Source of the DNA: Mesorhizobium sp. PAMC28654
Lineage (GTDB): Bacteria; Pseudomonadota; Alphaproteobacteria; Rhizobiales; Rhizobiaceae
Assembly: GCF_020616515.1 (NCBI RefSeq)
Contig: NZ_CP085135.1
Span: 6,433,001 to 6,497,000, forward strand
Length of the DNA: 64,000 nucleotides
Direction: 5' to 3'
The position numbers and the translations under genes were made by a program. Of the stretch, positions 29,145 to 38,966 are shown piece after piece. How positions within the stretch are numbered: position 1 is the stretch's first letter; every line of letters begins with the position of its first letter. A model generated the notes under the pieces. That model worked only from the letters and a program-made list of their open reading frames with translations, was not told where the DNA came from and made no database searches.

Positions 29145-31868
29145 ATGAACGAGGCAGTTCGAAATCCCGCCGAGCCGACCAATGGGCCGATCATCGAGAT
29201 CGAGAACCTGTCGATCTCCTTCTTCACCCGCAAGGGTGAGATACCCGCCGTCATGGATTTTTCCTGCACCGTCATGCCTGGCGAGGCGATGGGCATCGTT
29301 GGTGAATCCGGCTGCGGCAAGTCGACCGTGTCGCTCGGCATCATGCGCGACCTCTCCAACATCGGAAAGATCGTCGGCGGCAAGATCAAGTTCCAGGGCA
29401 AGGACATGGGCGAACTCTCCGATGAGGAGTTGCGCTCCATTCGCGGCAACAAGATCGCGATGATCTACCAGGAGCCGATGGCGAGCCTGAACCCGGCGAT
29501 GAAGATCGGCCAGCAACTGATGGAAGTGCCGCTGATCCACGACAAGGTGTCGAAGGAAGAGGCTCATAAACGTGCGCTCGACATGGTGCGTTCGGTCAAG
29601 CTGCCCGACCCCGAGCGCATGATGCGCTCCTATCCGCACCAGCTCTCCGGCGGCCAGCAGCAGCGCATCGTCATTGCCATGGCGCTGCTGTCGAAGCCGG
29701 CGCTGCTTCTGCTCGATGAGCCGACGACGGCGCTCGACGTGACGGTGGAGGCGGGCATCGTCGACCTGGTCAAGGGGCTGGGCGAAAAGTTCGGCACCTC
29801 GATGATCTTCGTGTCGCACAATCTCGGCCTGATCCTGGAGACCTGCGACCGCATCACCGTGATGTATTCGGGCGAGGCTGTGGAGACCGGCAAGATCAAG
29901 GACGTGTTCGACCGGATGCGCCACCCTTATACGCAAGGGCTGTTCCGCTCGATCCCGCTGCCGGGCGCCGACAAGAATTCGCGGCCGCTGATTTCGATCC
30001 CCGGGCAGTTGCCGCTGCCGCACGAGCGGCCGAAGGGCTGCAATTTCGGCCCGCGCTGCCACCATTTCGTCGAGGGCGTCTGCAACGCCGCCGAAATCCC
30101 GATGATCGAGGTCGCCGGCCACGAAGGCCATTTCTCGCGCTGCGTGCGCTTCAACGAGATCGACTGGGAAGCGCTGCCGCCTGGCGCCAAGAAGGTCAAT
30201 GAGCGCGTCGTGCCCGGCGCGCCGGTGCTCAAGATCGAGGATTTGAGAAAATACTACAGGGTTGGCGGTAGCGAGGTGTTTGGCTCGAGCGAGGGCCGCG
30301 TCGTCAAGGCCAATGAGACGATCTCCTTCATGGCGCGCGAATCCGAGACCGTCGCCATTGTCGGCGAATCCGGCTGCGGAAAGTCGACGCTGGCCAAGGT
30401 GCTGCTCGGGTTGGAGACGGCAAGTGCCGGCACGGTGACACTGGGTAACAAGCAGATCCAGTCGACTGGCATCGAGAAGCGCAGCGTGGAAACCGTGTCG
30501 TCGATCCAGATGGTGTTCCAGAACCCGTTCGACACGCTCAATCCCAGCCACTCGGTCGGCTCGCAGATCATCCGCACGCTGGAAAAGTTCAATATCGGCA
30601 AGACGGTTGCCGATCGCCGCAAGCGCATGCTGGAACTGCTCGACCTTGTGAAGCTGCCGCGGGCCTTCGAGACCCGCAAGCCGCGCCAGCTGTCAGGCGG
30701 CCAGAAGCAGCGCATCGGCGTGGCCCGAGCCTTTGCCGGCGATGCCAAGGTGGTGGTGGCCGACGAGCCGGTCTCGGCGCTGGACGTGTCGGTGCAGGCG
30801 GCGGTGACCGAACTGCTGATGGACATCCAGCGCAAGAACAAGACGACGATGCTGTTCATCAGCCACGATCTGTCGGTCGTGCGCTACATCGCCGACCGCG
30901 TCGTCGTGATGTATCTCGGCTATATCGTCGAGCAAGGCACGACCGACCAGATCTTCGCGCCGCCGTACCACCCCTATACCGAGGCGCTGCTGTCGGCGAT
31001 CCCGATCGCCGACACCAGCGTTGTGAAGCGGCACATTGTGCTGGAAGGCGACATTCCTTCGGCGATGAACCCGCCGTCCGGCTGTCCATTCCAGACGCGC
31101 TGCGGCTACAAGAAGCTGGTGCCGGACAATCTGTGCGAGACGAAAGTGCCACCGGTCAAGCATCTCGGCGATGGCCATATGAGTCTGTGCTGGCTTGCCA
31201 ACGATGTGCTGGACAAGATGGAGCCGGTTATCAAGTTCGACAAGGAGCACGTGGCCCATGAGGGCGTGCCGGAAGACGCGTCGGAAGGGGCTGGACCAGG
31301 TTTCGCAGGCACACCTCCGAACCGGCCGCACGGCAAGACGGCTAGCGCGGAGGCTGATGCGATTGGGCAGGCTGCCGAGGATGCTGAAGCCGTTTCGCAG
31401 GCCCGCCGTCATGAAGTTCGCGACGAGATTTCGGAAACCGGTGGACCGGCGACGGATGACAACGCCACATCCGCGCCGTTCACCTCGAGAATACTTGGCG
31501 AGGGCCGCCAGGCGGAGAACGCCAGGGTTGCCCCTGCCGTTGGCAGCGCGGGTAGCGAGAACGATGCAGCCAGCGCCGACGGTGCCGCGGACAGGCATCG
31601 CCCGGCAGGCATCGCCAGGCCGGATCAGCCCGACGATCTCAAGTTGATCTCCGGCGTCGGCCCGAAGATCGAAGTCATCCTGAATGAGCTTGGCATCTAT
31701 CGCTTCGAGCAGGTGGCGGCGTGGAACAAGGCCGAACGCGATTGGGTCGACCACCACATCCAGTTCCATGGCCGCATCGAGCGTGACGACTGGGTCAGGC
31801 AGGCCAAGGCGCTCGCCGAGGGTGGCGAGGCGGAATACATCAGGGTGTTTGGCAAGAAGCCGCGCTGA
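29145..31868 (+). CDS. Fused double ATPase of peptide-type ABC importer with C-terminal helix-hairpin-helix domain
   Basis: 907 residues. First ATPase: Walker A GESGCGKST about 53-61, signature LSGGQQQR, Walker B LLLLDEP. Second ATPase from about 360: GESGCGKST, LSGGQKQR, VVADEPVSALDVS; each is followed by the cysteine-containing oligopeptide-transporter C-terminal segment. After about residue 700 comes a low-complexity Ala/Glu/Asp linker, then from about 828 a helix-hairpin-helix domain (DDLKLISGVGPKIEVILNELGIY, FHGRIERDDWVRQAKAL) of the kind appended to NuoE in rhizobia, as I recall. The ATG at 29145 with GGAG upstream is chosen over an upstream TTG. DppD-DppF fusions are common; the HhH tail is not. 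Confidence 0.9.
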   Translation: MNEAVRNPAEPTNGPIIEIENLSISFFTRKGEIPAVMDFSCTVMPGEAMGIVGESGCGKSTVSLGIMRDLSNIGKIVGGKIKFQGKDMGELSDEELRSIRGNKIAMIYQEPMASLNPAMKIGQQLMEVPLIHDKVSKEEAHKRALDMVRSVKLPDPERMMRSYPHQLSGGQQQRIVIAMALLSKPALLLLDEPTTALDVTVEAGIVDLVKGLGEKFGTSMIFVSHNLGLILETCDRITVMYSGEAVETGKIKDVFDRMRHPYTQGLFRSIPLPGADKNSRPLISIPGQLPLPHERPKGCNFGPRCHHFVEGVCNAAEIPMIEVAGHEGHFSRCVRFNEIDWEALPPGAKKVNERVVPGAPVLKIEDLRKYYRVGGSEVFGSSEGRVVKANETISFMARESETVAIVGESGCGKSTLAKVLLGLETASAGTVTLGNKQIQSTGIEKRSVETVSSIQMVFQNPFDTLNPSHSVGSQIIRTLEKFNIGKTVADRRKRMLELLDLVKLPRAFETRKPRQLSGGQKQRIGVARAFAGDAKVVVADEPVSALDVSVQAAVTELLMDIQRKNKTTMLFISHDLSVVRYIADRVVVMYLGYIVEQGTTDQIFAPPYHPYTEALLSAIPIADTSVVKRHIVLEGDIPSAMNPPSGCPFQTRCGYKKLVPDNLCETKVPPVKHLGDGHMSLCWLANDVLDKMEPVIKFDKEHVAHEGVPEDASEGAGPGFAGTPPNRPHGKTASAEADAIGQAAEDAEAVSQARRHEVRDEISETGGPATDDNATSAPFTSRILGEGRQAENARVAPAVGSAGSENDAASADGAADRHRPAGIARPDQPDDLKLISGVGPKIEVILNELGIYRFEQVAAWNKAERDWVDHHIQFHGRIERDDWVRQAKALAEGGEAEYIRVFGKKPR

Positions 31869-31875
31869 CGTTTTT

Positions 31876-31906
31876 CAGTGCGGCAACTCTGTCAGTTGCC
31901 GCACTG
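31876..31906. terminator. Convergent hairpin at the end of the importer operon
   Basis: Perfect 13-bp inverted repeat CAGTGCGGCAACT / AGTTGCCGCACTG with a 5-base loop. It contains the stop codon and last codons of the convergent lipoprotein gene. There is no T-run on either downstream side, so it may be a weak bidirectional terminator. Confidence 0.6.
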
Positions 31907-32482
31907 CTTCAACTGCACGGCGTAGTCCTGCGCCATCTTTTCGGTGGCTCGCGCATAGCCCTGCACACCGGCGTCACCTCGATTGCCGCGGCCGTAGGCG
32001 GTCCAGCCGAGATAGTAGGCCAGGTAGAGATTGTAGGTGTCGTTGCGGGCGACGCCATAGGTGTCGGCGGTCTTGGAATGATACCAGCCGACGAAGTCGA
32101 CGGCATCGGCGAATTTGGTGCGCCGCGCCGCCCAGTTGCCGGTTTCGCTCTGATATTGCGACCAGGTGCCATCCAGCGCCTGCGAGAAGCCGGTGGCGCT
32201 GGAAACATGCTTCCACGGAATGAAGCCCAGAAGCTTGGTGCGTGGCGGCCGGGCATTGCTCTTGAAGCCGGATTCCTTGCGCACCGTTGCCATCAGCACG
32301 GGAACCGGCACGCCGTATTTCTGCTGCGTGCGTTCGGCCGCCGACTGCCAATTGTCGAACCAGCCGTCATTCTGGTCGAAGACGGCGCAGACATTGTTGA
32401 TATGGCTTGGCGCCGTGGCGCAGGCCGACAGCGCCAGCAGTACGGAAACCGCGACAATTTTACTAAAACTCGACCTACGCAT
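31892..32482 (-). CDS. Lipoprotein with lytic-transglycosylase-like (SLT/lysozyme-like) domain
   Basis: 196 residues. A lipoprotein signal (VAVSVLLALSAC, lipidated C21) is followed by a lysozyme-like fold: PVPVLMATVRKESGFKSNARPP carries the likely catalytic Glu of the KESGF motif, then GFSQALDGTWSQYQ and YNLYLAYYLGWTAYGRG, matching SLT-type proteins that cleave peptidoglycan. It would act at the periplasmic face of a membrane. Transcribed on its own, convergent with the importer operon. Confidence 0.8.
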   Translation of the reverse strand: MRRSSFSKIVAVSVLLALSACATAPSHINNVCAVFDQNDGWFDNWQSAAERTQQKYGVPVPVLMATVRKESGFKSNARPPRTKLLGFIPWKHVSSATGFSQALDGTWSQYQSETGNWAARRTKFADAVDFVGWYHSKTADTYGVARNDTYNLYLAYYLGWTAYGRGNRGDAGVQGYARATEKMAQDYAVQLKQCGN

Positions 32483-32698
32483 TGGGACAGCTTTAGGCCG
32501 AAAACATAAAGGGAATCTTTCCGCGTCCGTTAACGCTGACGGGGCGCTTCGGCTTTGGCGGATCGATGAAGAGTATTTCGACGCCTTGTGTCGCTTTTGC
32601 TTTATCCGTCTCGAAAATATGCCGCCTTGGCTAAAATCACGCCCGCAAATGGCGAATTCCTGACAGCCCGATCATCACGCCGGGGCTTTGATGTCCGC

Positions 32699-34237
32699 AT
32701 GAATGAACCCAGACGCAAGCGCGGCGCCGAGCGCACCAGCAACAGGGGGCCATCGGCCATCCCGCAATTGCCGCCGCGACGCGTGACCAATCCCTATCCG
32801 CCGATGGCGATGCTGTCGGCCGACCAGATCGAGGCGATCCACCAGGCCTCGATGCACATATTGGAGAATTTCGGCATCGAGGTGATGAGCCCGCGCGCGC
32901 TCGCGCTGTTCGAGAAAGCCGGCGCCAGGGTCGATCATGCGACGGCGAATGTCCGCATCGATCGCGGCCTGGTCACTGAAGCGCTAAAGACCACGCGCTC
33001 CAGCTATACGCTGACACCGCGCAATCCGGCCAACACCGTTCATCTCGGCGGCAACACCATCAATTTCACGCTGGTCGCCGGGCCGCCCAATGTGCACGAC
33101 ATCGAACGCGGCCGCCGCGCTGGAAACCTCCGCGACTATGCGGACCTGACCCGGCTGGCGCAGCATTTCAACTGCATCCACATGCTTGGCAACCAGGTCT
33201 GTGCGCCGGTGGAACTGCCGGCGAATTCCCGTCATCTCGACACCTATTTCGCCAATCTGACGCTCACCGACAAGAGTTTCCACGTCTCGGCGATCGGCCG
33301 GGGCAGGGCGCTGGACGGCATCGAGATGATGGCGATTTCACGCGGGCTGACGCTGGACCAGATGGCGGATGATCCCGGCATCACCACCATCATTTCCGTC
33401 AACTCGCCGCGCCGTTTCGACGAGATGATGGCAGAGGGGTTGATGACCATGGCCGAGTTCGGCCAGTCGGTGGCGGTGACGCCGTTCACGCTGATGGGGG
33501 CGATGAGCCCGGTGACGCTGGCCGGTGCGTTGGCGCAGCAGAACGCCGAGGCGCTGTTCGGCGTGGTGCTGACGCAGCTTGTGCGGCCAGGCGCGCCGGT
33601 CATGTATGGCGCCTTCACCTCCAATGTCGACATGAAGTCGGGCGCGCCGGCCTTCGGCACGCCGGAGAACACCAAGGCCAACGTCGCTTCCGGGCAACTG
33701 GCGCGGCGCTACCGGCTGCCCTACCGCACGACGCCCGGCTCGGCCTCCAACGCCGCCGACGCGCAAGGCGCCTATGAGACGCTGATGGCGCTGTGGGGCG
33801 CGGTGCTTGGCCACGGCAATCTCGTCTACCACGCCGCCGGCTGGCAGGAGGGCGGGCTGACGGCGTCGTTCGAAAAATTCATCATCGATGTCGAGATGAT
33901 CCAGCACATGATGGAGTTCCTGCGCCCGATCGAGGTCAACGAGGCCGAGCTTGCCGTCGAGGCGCTGGGTGCCGTGCCGACAGGTGGTCACTTCTTTGGC
34001 GAGCCGCACACGCTGGAGCGCTACGCCACGGCGTTCTACCAGCCGATGCTGTCCAACTGGCAGAATTACGAGGCCTGGCAGGAAGCCGGCGGTCTTGATG
34101 CCACGGCGCGGGCGACGCGGCTGTGGAAGAAGGCGCTGGAAGACTATGTCGAGCCGGTGATGGATATAGCCGTGCGCGAGGCGCTGGAGGCTTACATGGC
34201 CAAGCGCCGGGAAGCGATCGGGCAGGGCGAGCCGTGA
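32699..34237 (+). CDS. MttB-family (trimethylamine methyltransferase-like) protein, non-pyrrolysine type
   Basis: 512 residues matching the MttB superfamily (SADQIEAIHQASMHILENFGIEVMSPRAL, GAMSPVTLAGALAQQNAEALFGVVL, VYHAAGWQEGGLTASFEKFIIDVEM). The true trimethylamine enzyme needs pyrrolysine at an in-frame TAG; here the frame is uninterrupted, so this is the type whose characterised members demethylate glycine betaine or related quaternary amines to a corrinoid protein. No corrinoid protein gene is visible nearby. The ATG at 32699 gives a normal N-terminus, but its ribosome binding site is weak. A dimethylglycine dehydrogenase-like gene follows, suggesting methylated-amine breakdown. Confidence 0.88.
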   Translation: MNEPRRKRGAERTSNRGPSAIPQLPPRRVTNPYPPMAMLSADQIEAIHQASMHILENFGIEVMSPRALALFEKAGARVDHATANVRIDRGLVTEALKTTRSSYTLTPRNPANTVHLGGNTINFTLVAGPPNVHDIERGRRAGNLRDYADLTRLAQHFNCIHMLGNQVCAPVELPANSRHLDTYFANLTLTDKSFHVSAIGRGRALDGIEMMAISRGLTLDQMADDPGITTIISVNSPRRFDEMMAEGLMTMAEFGQSVAVTPFTLMGAMSPVTLAGALAQQNAEALFGVVLTQLVRPGAPVMYGAFTSNVDMKSGAPAFGTPENTKANVASGQLARRYRLPYRTTPGSASNAADAQGAYETLMALWGAVLGHGNLVYHAAGWQEGGLTASFEKFIIDVEMIQHMMEFLRPIEVNEAELAVEALGAVPTGGHFFGEPHTLERYATAFYQPMLSNWQNYEAWQEAGGLDATARATRLWKKALEDYVEPVMDIAVREALEAYMAKRREAIGQGEP

Positions 34238-34262
34238 TGATGGCAGGTCTGCGCGCGTGCAC

Positions 34263-34415
34263 CCCCCTCTGTCCTGCCGGACATCTCCCCCTCAAGGGGG
34301 GAGATTGGCTGTCACGTCTTCCTTCGCCAATCACCGACTTTGAAAAGAGATCGGCGGCGCATCTGCTGCTGATCTCCCCCCTTGAGGGGGAGATGTCCGG
34401 CAGGACAGAAGGGGG
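34263..34415. repeat. Long palindromic mosaic element, full copy
   Basis: Near-perfect inverted arms of about 43 bases (34263-34305 and 34372-34415) containing CTGTCCTGCCGGACATCTCC and a nested CTCCCCCTCAAGGGGGGAG hairpin, around a 66-base centre with TTCGCCAATCACCGAC. Family members: partial copy at 8561-8640, diverged copy at 10767-10949, and a short remnant at 61262-61298. It fills the gap between the MttB-like gene and the next gene. Confidence 0.9.
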
Positions 34416-34481
34416 CGGCTTGGCTCCTCCCATCCCGATTCATCTCCCCCATCCAACTCACTGAAATAACGAGAAGAACCC

Positions 34482-36907
34482 ATGAAATCGCATGCAAAGG
34501 TCGTGGTCATCGGCGGCGGTGTCGTCGGATGCTCGGTGCTGTTCCATCTCGCCCGCCACGGCTGGACCGACGTGGTGCTGCTGGAACGCGACGAACTGAC
34601 GTCCGGCTCGACCTGGCACGCGGCCGGCGGCATGCACACCATCAATGGCGATCCCAATGTCGCCAAGCTGCAGAAATACACGATCTCGCTCTACAAGGAG
34701 ATCGAGGAACTGTCGGGACAGGCGACAGGTGTGCACCTGACCGGCGGCGTGCTGCTGGCGGCGACCGAGGCGCGGCTCGACTGGCTGCGCGGCGTCGTCG
34801 CCAAGGGTCGCTATCTCGGCATCGACCTCGAGGAGATCTCACCCAAAGAGGCGGCGGAACTGATGCCGCTGCTCGACCCCAAGCAGTTCGTTGGCGCCGT
34901 CAGAAACACCGAGGACGGCCATCTCGATCCGTCCGGCGTCACCCATGCCTATGCCAAGGCGGCGCGCAAGCTGGGCGCCGAGGTCGAACGCTTCTCCAAG
35001 GTCGAGGACATCGTGCGGCGCCCTGACGGAATGTGGCGCGTCATCACCAACAAGGGCGAGGTGGTGGCCGAGCATGTCGTCAATGCCGGCGGCCTGTGGG
35101 CGCGCGAGGTCGGCCGCATGGTCGGCCTGGAACTGCCGGTGCTGGCCATGGAGCACATGTACCTGATCACCGAGGACATGCCGGAGGTCGCCGCCTGGAA
35201 CGCCAAGACCGGCACGGAGATCATCCATGCGGTCGATTTCGACGGTGAGCTCTATCTGCGCCAGGAGCGCGGCGGCATGCTGATGGGGACCTATGAGAAG
35301 GCCAACAAGCCGTGGTCCGAATACCAGACGCCGTGGAACTTCGGCCATGAATTGCTGGAGCCGGACATTGATCGCATCGCGCCGTCGCTGGAGGTTGGTT
35401 TCCGGCATTTCCCGGCGTTCCAGAACACCGGCATCAAGCAGATCATCAACGGCCCCTTCACCTTCGCGCCGGACGGCAACCCGCTGGTCGGGCCGGTGCG
35501 CGGCCTGCCTGGTTTCTGGGTGGCCTGCGGCGTCATGGCCGGTTTTTCACAGGGCGGCGGCGTCGGGCTGGCACTGTCCAACTGGATGATCGAGGGCGAT
35601 CCCGGCGCCGACATCTGGGCCATGGATGTCGCGCGCTATGGCGACTGGGCGACGATGGCCTACACCAATGCCAAGGTGCGCGAGAACTATTCGCGGCGGT
35701 TTTCGATCCGCTTCCCCAATGAGGAGTTGCCCGCCGGGCGGCCGCTGAAGACGAGCCCATATACGATTTGTTGTCGGCGGAGGGAGCGCAGTTTGGCGTT
35801 GCCTACGGGCTTGAGGTGCCGCTGTGGTACGCACCCGAAGGCGTCAAGGACGAGTTCTCCTGGCGGCGTTCCAGCGATTTCACCCAGGTTGCGAAGGAGG
35901 TCGCGACTGTTCGCGAAGGTGTCGGCCTGTCGGAGATTTCGAGCTTCGCCAAATACAAGGTGACGGGCGAGGGCGCGGCGGCATGGCTCGACCGGATGCT
36001 GGCCTGCAAACTGCCGAAGCCCGGCCGCATGACGCTGGCGCCGATGCTGAAGGAAGACGGCAGGCTGATCGGCGATTTCACGCTGGCCAATCTCGGTGAT
36101 GAAGGCTGGTTCCTGGCCGGCTCCGGCATTGCCGAGCAGTATCATATGCGCTGGTTCGAGAAGCATTTTCCAGACGATGGCTCGGTCCGCGTCGAGGCGC
36201 TCGGCGCCAAGCTTACGGGCCTGTCGATTGCCGGACCCAAAGCGCGCGATGTGCTGGCAAAGGTCACGCGCTCGGACGTGTCCAATGCTGTATTTCCGTT
36301 CATGGCCATCGGCCGGATGGATATTGGCATGGCGCCGTGCCTAGTCGGCCGCGTCAGCTACACCGGCGATCTCGGCTACGAGATCTGGGTGGCGCCGGAA
36401 TATCAGCGCGCTGCCTATCAGGCTCTGATGGCCGCGGGCGCGGAATTCTGCATCGGCCTGTTCGGCTCGCGTGCGCTCAACGCGCTGCGGCTGGAAAAGA
36501 ATTATGGCTCATGGGGACGCGAATACCGGCCGATCTACGGGCCGCTCGAAGCCGGGCTCGACCGCTTCGTCGCCTATGGCAAGGAGGCGGATTTCGTCGG
36601 CAAGGCGGCAGCGCTGGCCGAGCGCAAGCAGGGCGGCAAGCTGCGCCTGCGTGCCTTCATCGTCGAGACGCAAGATGCCGATGTCATCGGCGACGAGCCG
36701 ATCTGGTTCGGTGGCGCGGTGCGCGGCTGGGTGACATCTGGCGGTTACGCGCATCATTCGAAAAAATCGGTCGCCTTGGGCTATGTGCCGAAGGAGATCG
36801 CGGAGGAGAGTGAAGGTTTCGAGATCGAGCTTCTCGGCAAGCGTCACGCAGCGCGTATGCAGGCGGCGCCGCTGTTTGATGCCAATTTCGAACGGATGCG
36901 TGGCTAG
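34482..36907 (+). pseudogene. Dimethylglycine/sarcosine dehydrogenase-like flavoprotein, frameshifted as read
   Basis: FAD-dependent amine demethylase of the DAO plus GcvT architecture, passing the methyl group to tetrahydrofolate. The N-terminal half has the dinucleotide-binding VVVIGGGVVGCSVLFHLA at about 7-24 and GSTWHAAGG, whose His is the covalent FAD attachment site in the family. The C-terminal half (aminomethyltransferase type) has TGDLGYEIWVAPEYQ and ALNALRLEKNYGSWGREY. The frames break at 35756-35758 in a CCC run; adding one base restores RPLKT-PIYDLLSAEG and an 808-residue product (2427 bases). Either a one-base deletion or a sequencing error. Confidence 0.87.
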
Positions 36908-36997
36908 CAAGGCGAGGCTGCTGGCCTACTTCCGCTGGCAGCCTTTCGGTATGATGTCGCGGCGTGGCAAGAGGCCCGCGATGCTTGCAGGTCCGCC

Positions 36998-37805
36998 ATG
37001 CCCGATGTCTATTCGCAGATCACAGCCGCCGATCCGGCGGTTGTCGCCGTGCTCGTCAACGCCATGGAAGTGCGGGCCGCCGATCCGCGCCTGAAGGCGA
37101 TCCGCCGGGATTTCATCTCAAAGGTTGATTTTCCCGAAAAGGCGCGTGTGCTGGAAGTCGGCTGCGGCTCTGGGCCGGTATGCCGCTAACTGGCGCGCTG
37201 GCCAGGGGTCGGCGAGGTGGTCGGCATCGACCCGTCACCGATATTCCTGGCCAAGGCGAGGGAGCTTGGCTCTTCTATTCCCAATCTCAGCTTCGTCGAG
37301 GGCGATGCGCGCGACTTGCCGCTGGAAGACCATTCGTTCGATGTGGTCGTCTTCCATACCTGCCTGACCCACGTGCCCGGCCCAGAAAAAGCCCTGGTCG
37401 AAGCGCTGCGCGTGCTACGCCCCGGTGGCTTGCTGGCTGTCTTCGACGGCGATTACGCAACCGCGACCGTCGCCACCGGCGATCATGATCCGCTGCAGGA
37501 TTGCGTCGAGGCCGCGGTGGGGGCCCCTGGTCCATGACCGCTGGCTGACGCGCCGGCTGCCGCTGCTGGCTGCATCAGGAGGGTTTGTCGTCGAGACCTT
37601 CGAAAGCTACGGCTATGCCCAGACCACCGATGTCGATTACATGCTGACGCTGGTAGACCGAGGTGCCGACATCCTTGCCGGTGAGAAGCGACTCGATACA
37701 GCACTCGCCGACGGATTGAAGCAAGCGGCGCGACGGCGCGTCGAGGCCGGCGCGTTTTTCGGCTTCATCGCCTTCGCCGGCGTGGTTGCGCGCAAGACGG
37801 CGTGA
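36998..37805 (+). pseudogene. SAM-dependent methyltransferase remnant (nonsense codon plus frameshift)
   Basis: Class I methyltransferase: motif I VLEVGCGSG at about residues 49-57, VVGIDPSPIFLAKARELG, GDARDLPLEDHSFDVVVFHTCLTHV, ALRVLRPGGLLAVFDGDY. An in-frame TAA at 37187-37189 stands where the family has an acidic residue (CR*LARWPGV), consistent with one change from GAA. A second lesion, one extra G in the run at 37519-37523, shifts GPLVHDRWLTRRLPLL to another frame. Corrected length is 268 residues. Two independent hits make a true pseudogene more likely than for its neighbours. Confidence 0.85.
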
Positions 37806-37822
37806 AGATTTGATACAGCCGT

Positions 37823-38214
37823 TTACGAGGCGCCGCGGTTGTCCAGCGCGAAGGCGCCGGCGCCGGCAAACACCAGATAGAGGAAGATGAAGCAGAAGGA
37901 GACCGCCGCATCGCCGCTGTTGTTGACTGGGAAGAAGCTGTGCGGCATGTGCGCCATGAAGTAGGCGATCGCCATTTCGCCGGCCAGAAGAAACGCGACC
38001 GGCCGGGTGAACAGCCCCGCGCCAGCAGGATGCCGCCGGCGAATTCGAGGATGCCCGCCGTCAGCGACAGGCTGGCGAGAGCATGGGGTTGTGCGGCCAC
38101 AGGGAAATTGAACAGTTTCTGGGAGCCGTGTTCGATGAACTGCAGCGCGGTCATGATGCGCAGAACGCCAAGGGCCTGAGGCTGGTATCTCGAAAGGCTT
38201 TCGAAAAGCTTCAT
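37823..38214 (-). pseudogene. DoxX-family membrane protein, frameshifted as read
   Basis: Small four-helix inner-membrane protein. The start MKLFESLSRYQPQALGVLRIMTALQFIEHGSQKLF runs in frame to GGILLARG, then homology moves to another frame (LFTRPVAFLLAGEMAIAYFMAHMPHSFFPVNNSGDAA) and ends at 37823. Restoring one base near 38022 gives 130 residues, the family's normal size. The role of DoxX proteins is loosely tied to redox or thiol metabolism and cannot be deduced here. The gene converges on the methyltransferase remnant. Confidence 0.82.
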
Positions 38215-38414
38215 CTAAAACTCCATTTACCTCTCCCGGACCGGCCATAGATTATCGCCCGGCAATGGACCATTCACTTCCCCCGGCGTGCCATCAACAA
38301 TCGGTGATTGGAAATGTCTCGGGTCCGGCCATATTCACTCTCCTTAGGGTTGCAATATTACCGTTATGGTTGTATCCTTGTTTGGATGTTCAAACCATAC
38401 GAGTTCCCTTTGTC

Positions 38415-38903
38415 ATGAAAAAAGTCGTCATGAGCTTGCTCGCAATCCTTGCAGGCACCGGCTTCGCCAAGGCGGCCGATGCCGGCTGTGCTGCTTTCAA
38501 ATGGCCGGTTACACGCGAGCAGGCACTGTTTGCCGCGGCGCCAGCCGCGCAGCCTGGCGTCTTCCTGGCGGTCGGCGAGGCTGCCGATGTAACATTGGTT
38601 CCGGTCGACACGATCAGCTTCACTGTTCCGCCGCAGCGCGCGCCGGCAGCCGGCACGTTCGGTGCGACAGCAAACGTGGCAGTGCCGCCTGAAGGAGAAC
38701 TGCAGATAAGCCTCTCCGGTGAGGCCTGGATCGATGTCGTCCAAGACGACCGTACGACGAAGTCGGTAGGGTATAGCGCTGCAAAAACCTGCGCCGGCAT
38801 TCGCAAGAGCATTCGTTTCAAGCTGTCGGCCGGTCCGGCTACCATTCAACTCAGTGGCGCGAAGGACCGGAGCATCAAGGTCGCGGTGCTGGCGCCGGAA
38901 TGA
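38415..38903 (+). CDS. Secreted protein of unknown function
   Basis: 162 residues with a Sec signal peptide (MKKVVMSLLAILAGTGFAKAADA, cut after about residue 20). The mature part has two cysteines (AGCAAFKWPV and KTCAGIRK) that could form a disulfide, and looks beta-rich. The ATG at 38415 is chosen because it begins the signal peptide; the open frame runs further upstream without protein-like sequence. I recall similar proteins sometimes misnamed homogentisate dioxygenase; nothing supports that activity here. Confidence 0.7.
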   Translation: MKKVVMSLLAILAGTGFAKAADAGCAAFKWPVTREQALFAAAPAAQPGVFLAVGEAADVTLVPVDTISFTVPPQRAPAAGTFGATANVAVPPEGELQISLSGEAWIDVVQDDRTTKSVGYSAAKTCAGIRKSIRFKLSAGPATIQLSGAKDRSIKVAVLAPE

Positions 38904-38966
38904 ATCCCGGACGTCTCTCTCATCGCACCGGGCGGCGCGATGAGATTTACCCAAGATAGGGTCGGT

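Noticed and set aside
32699..34237. Possible pyrrolysine-containing trimethylamine methyltransferase
   Set aside because: The frame has no internal TAG, so it is a non-pyrrolysine homologue.
37519..37523. G-run as a phase-variation switch of the methyltransferase
   Set aside because: The run has only five Gs and the gene also has a nonsense codon, so switching would not restore it.
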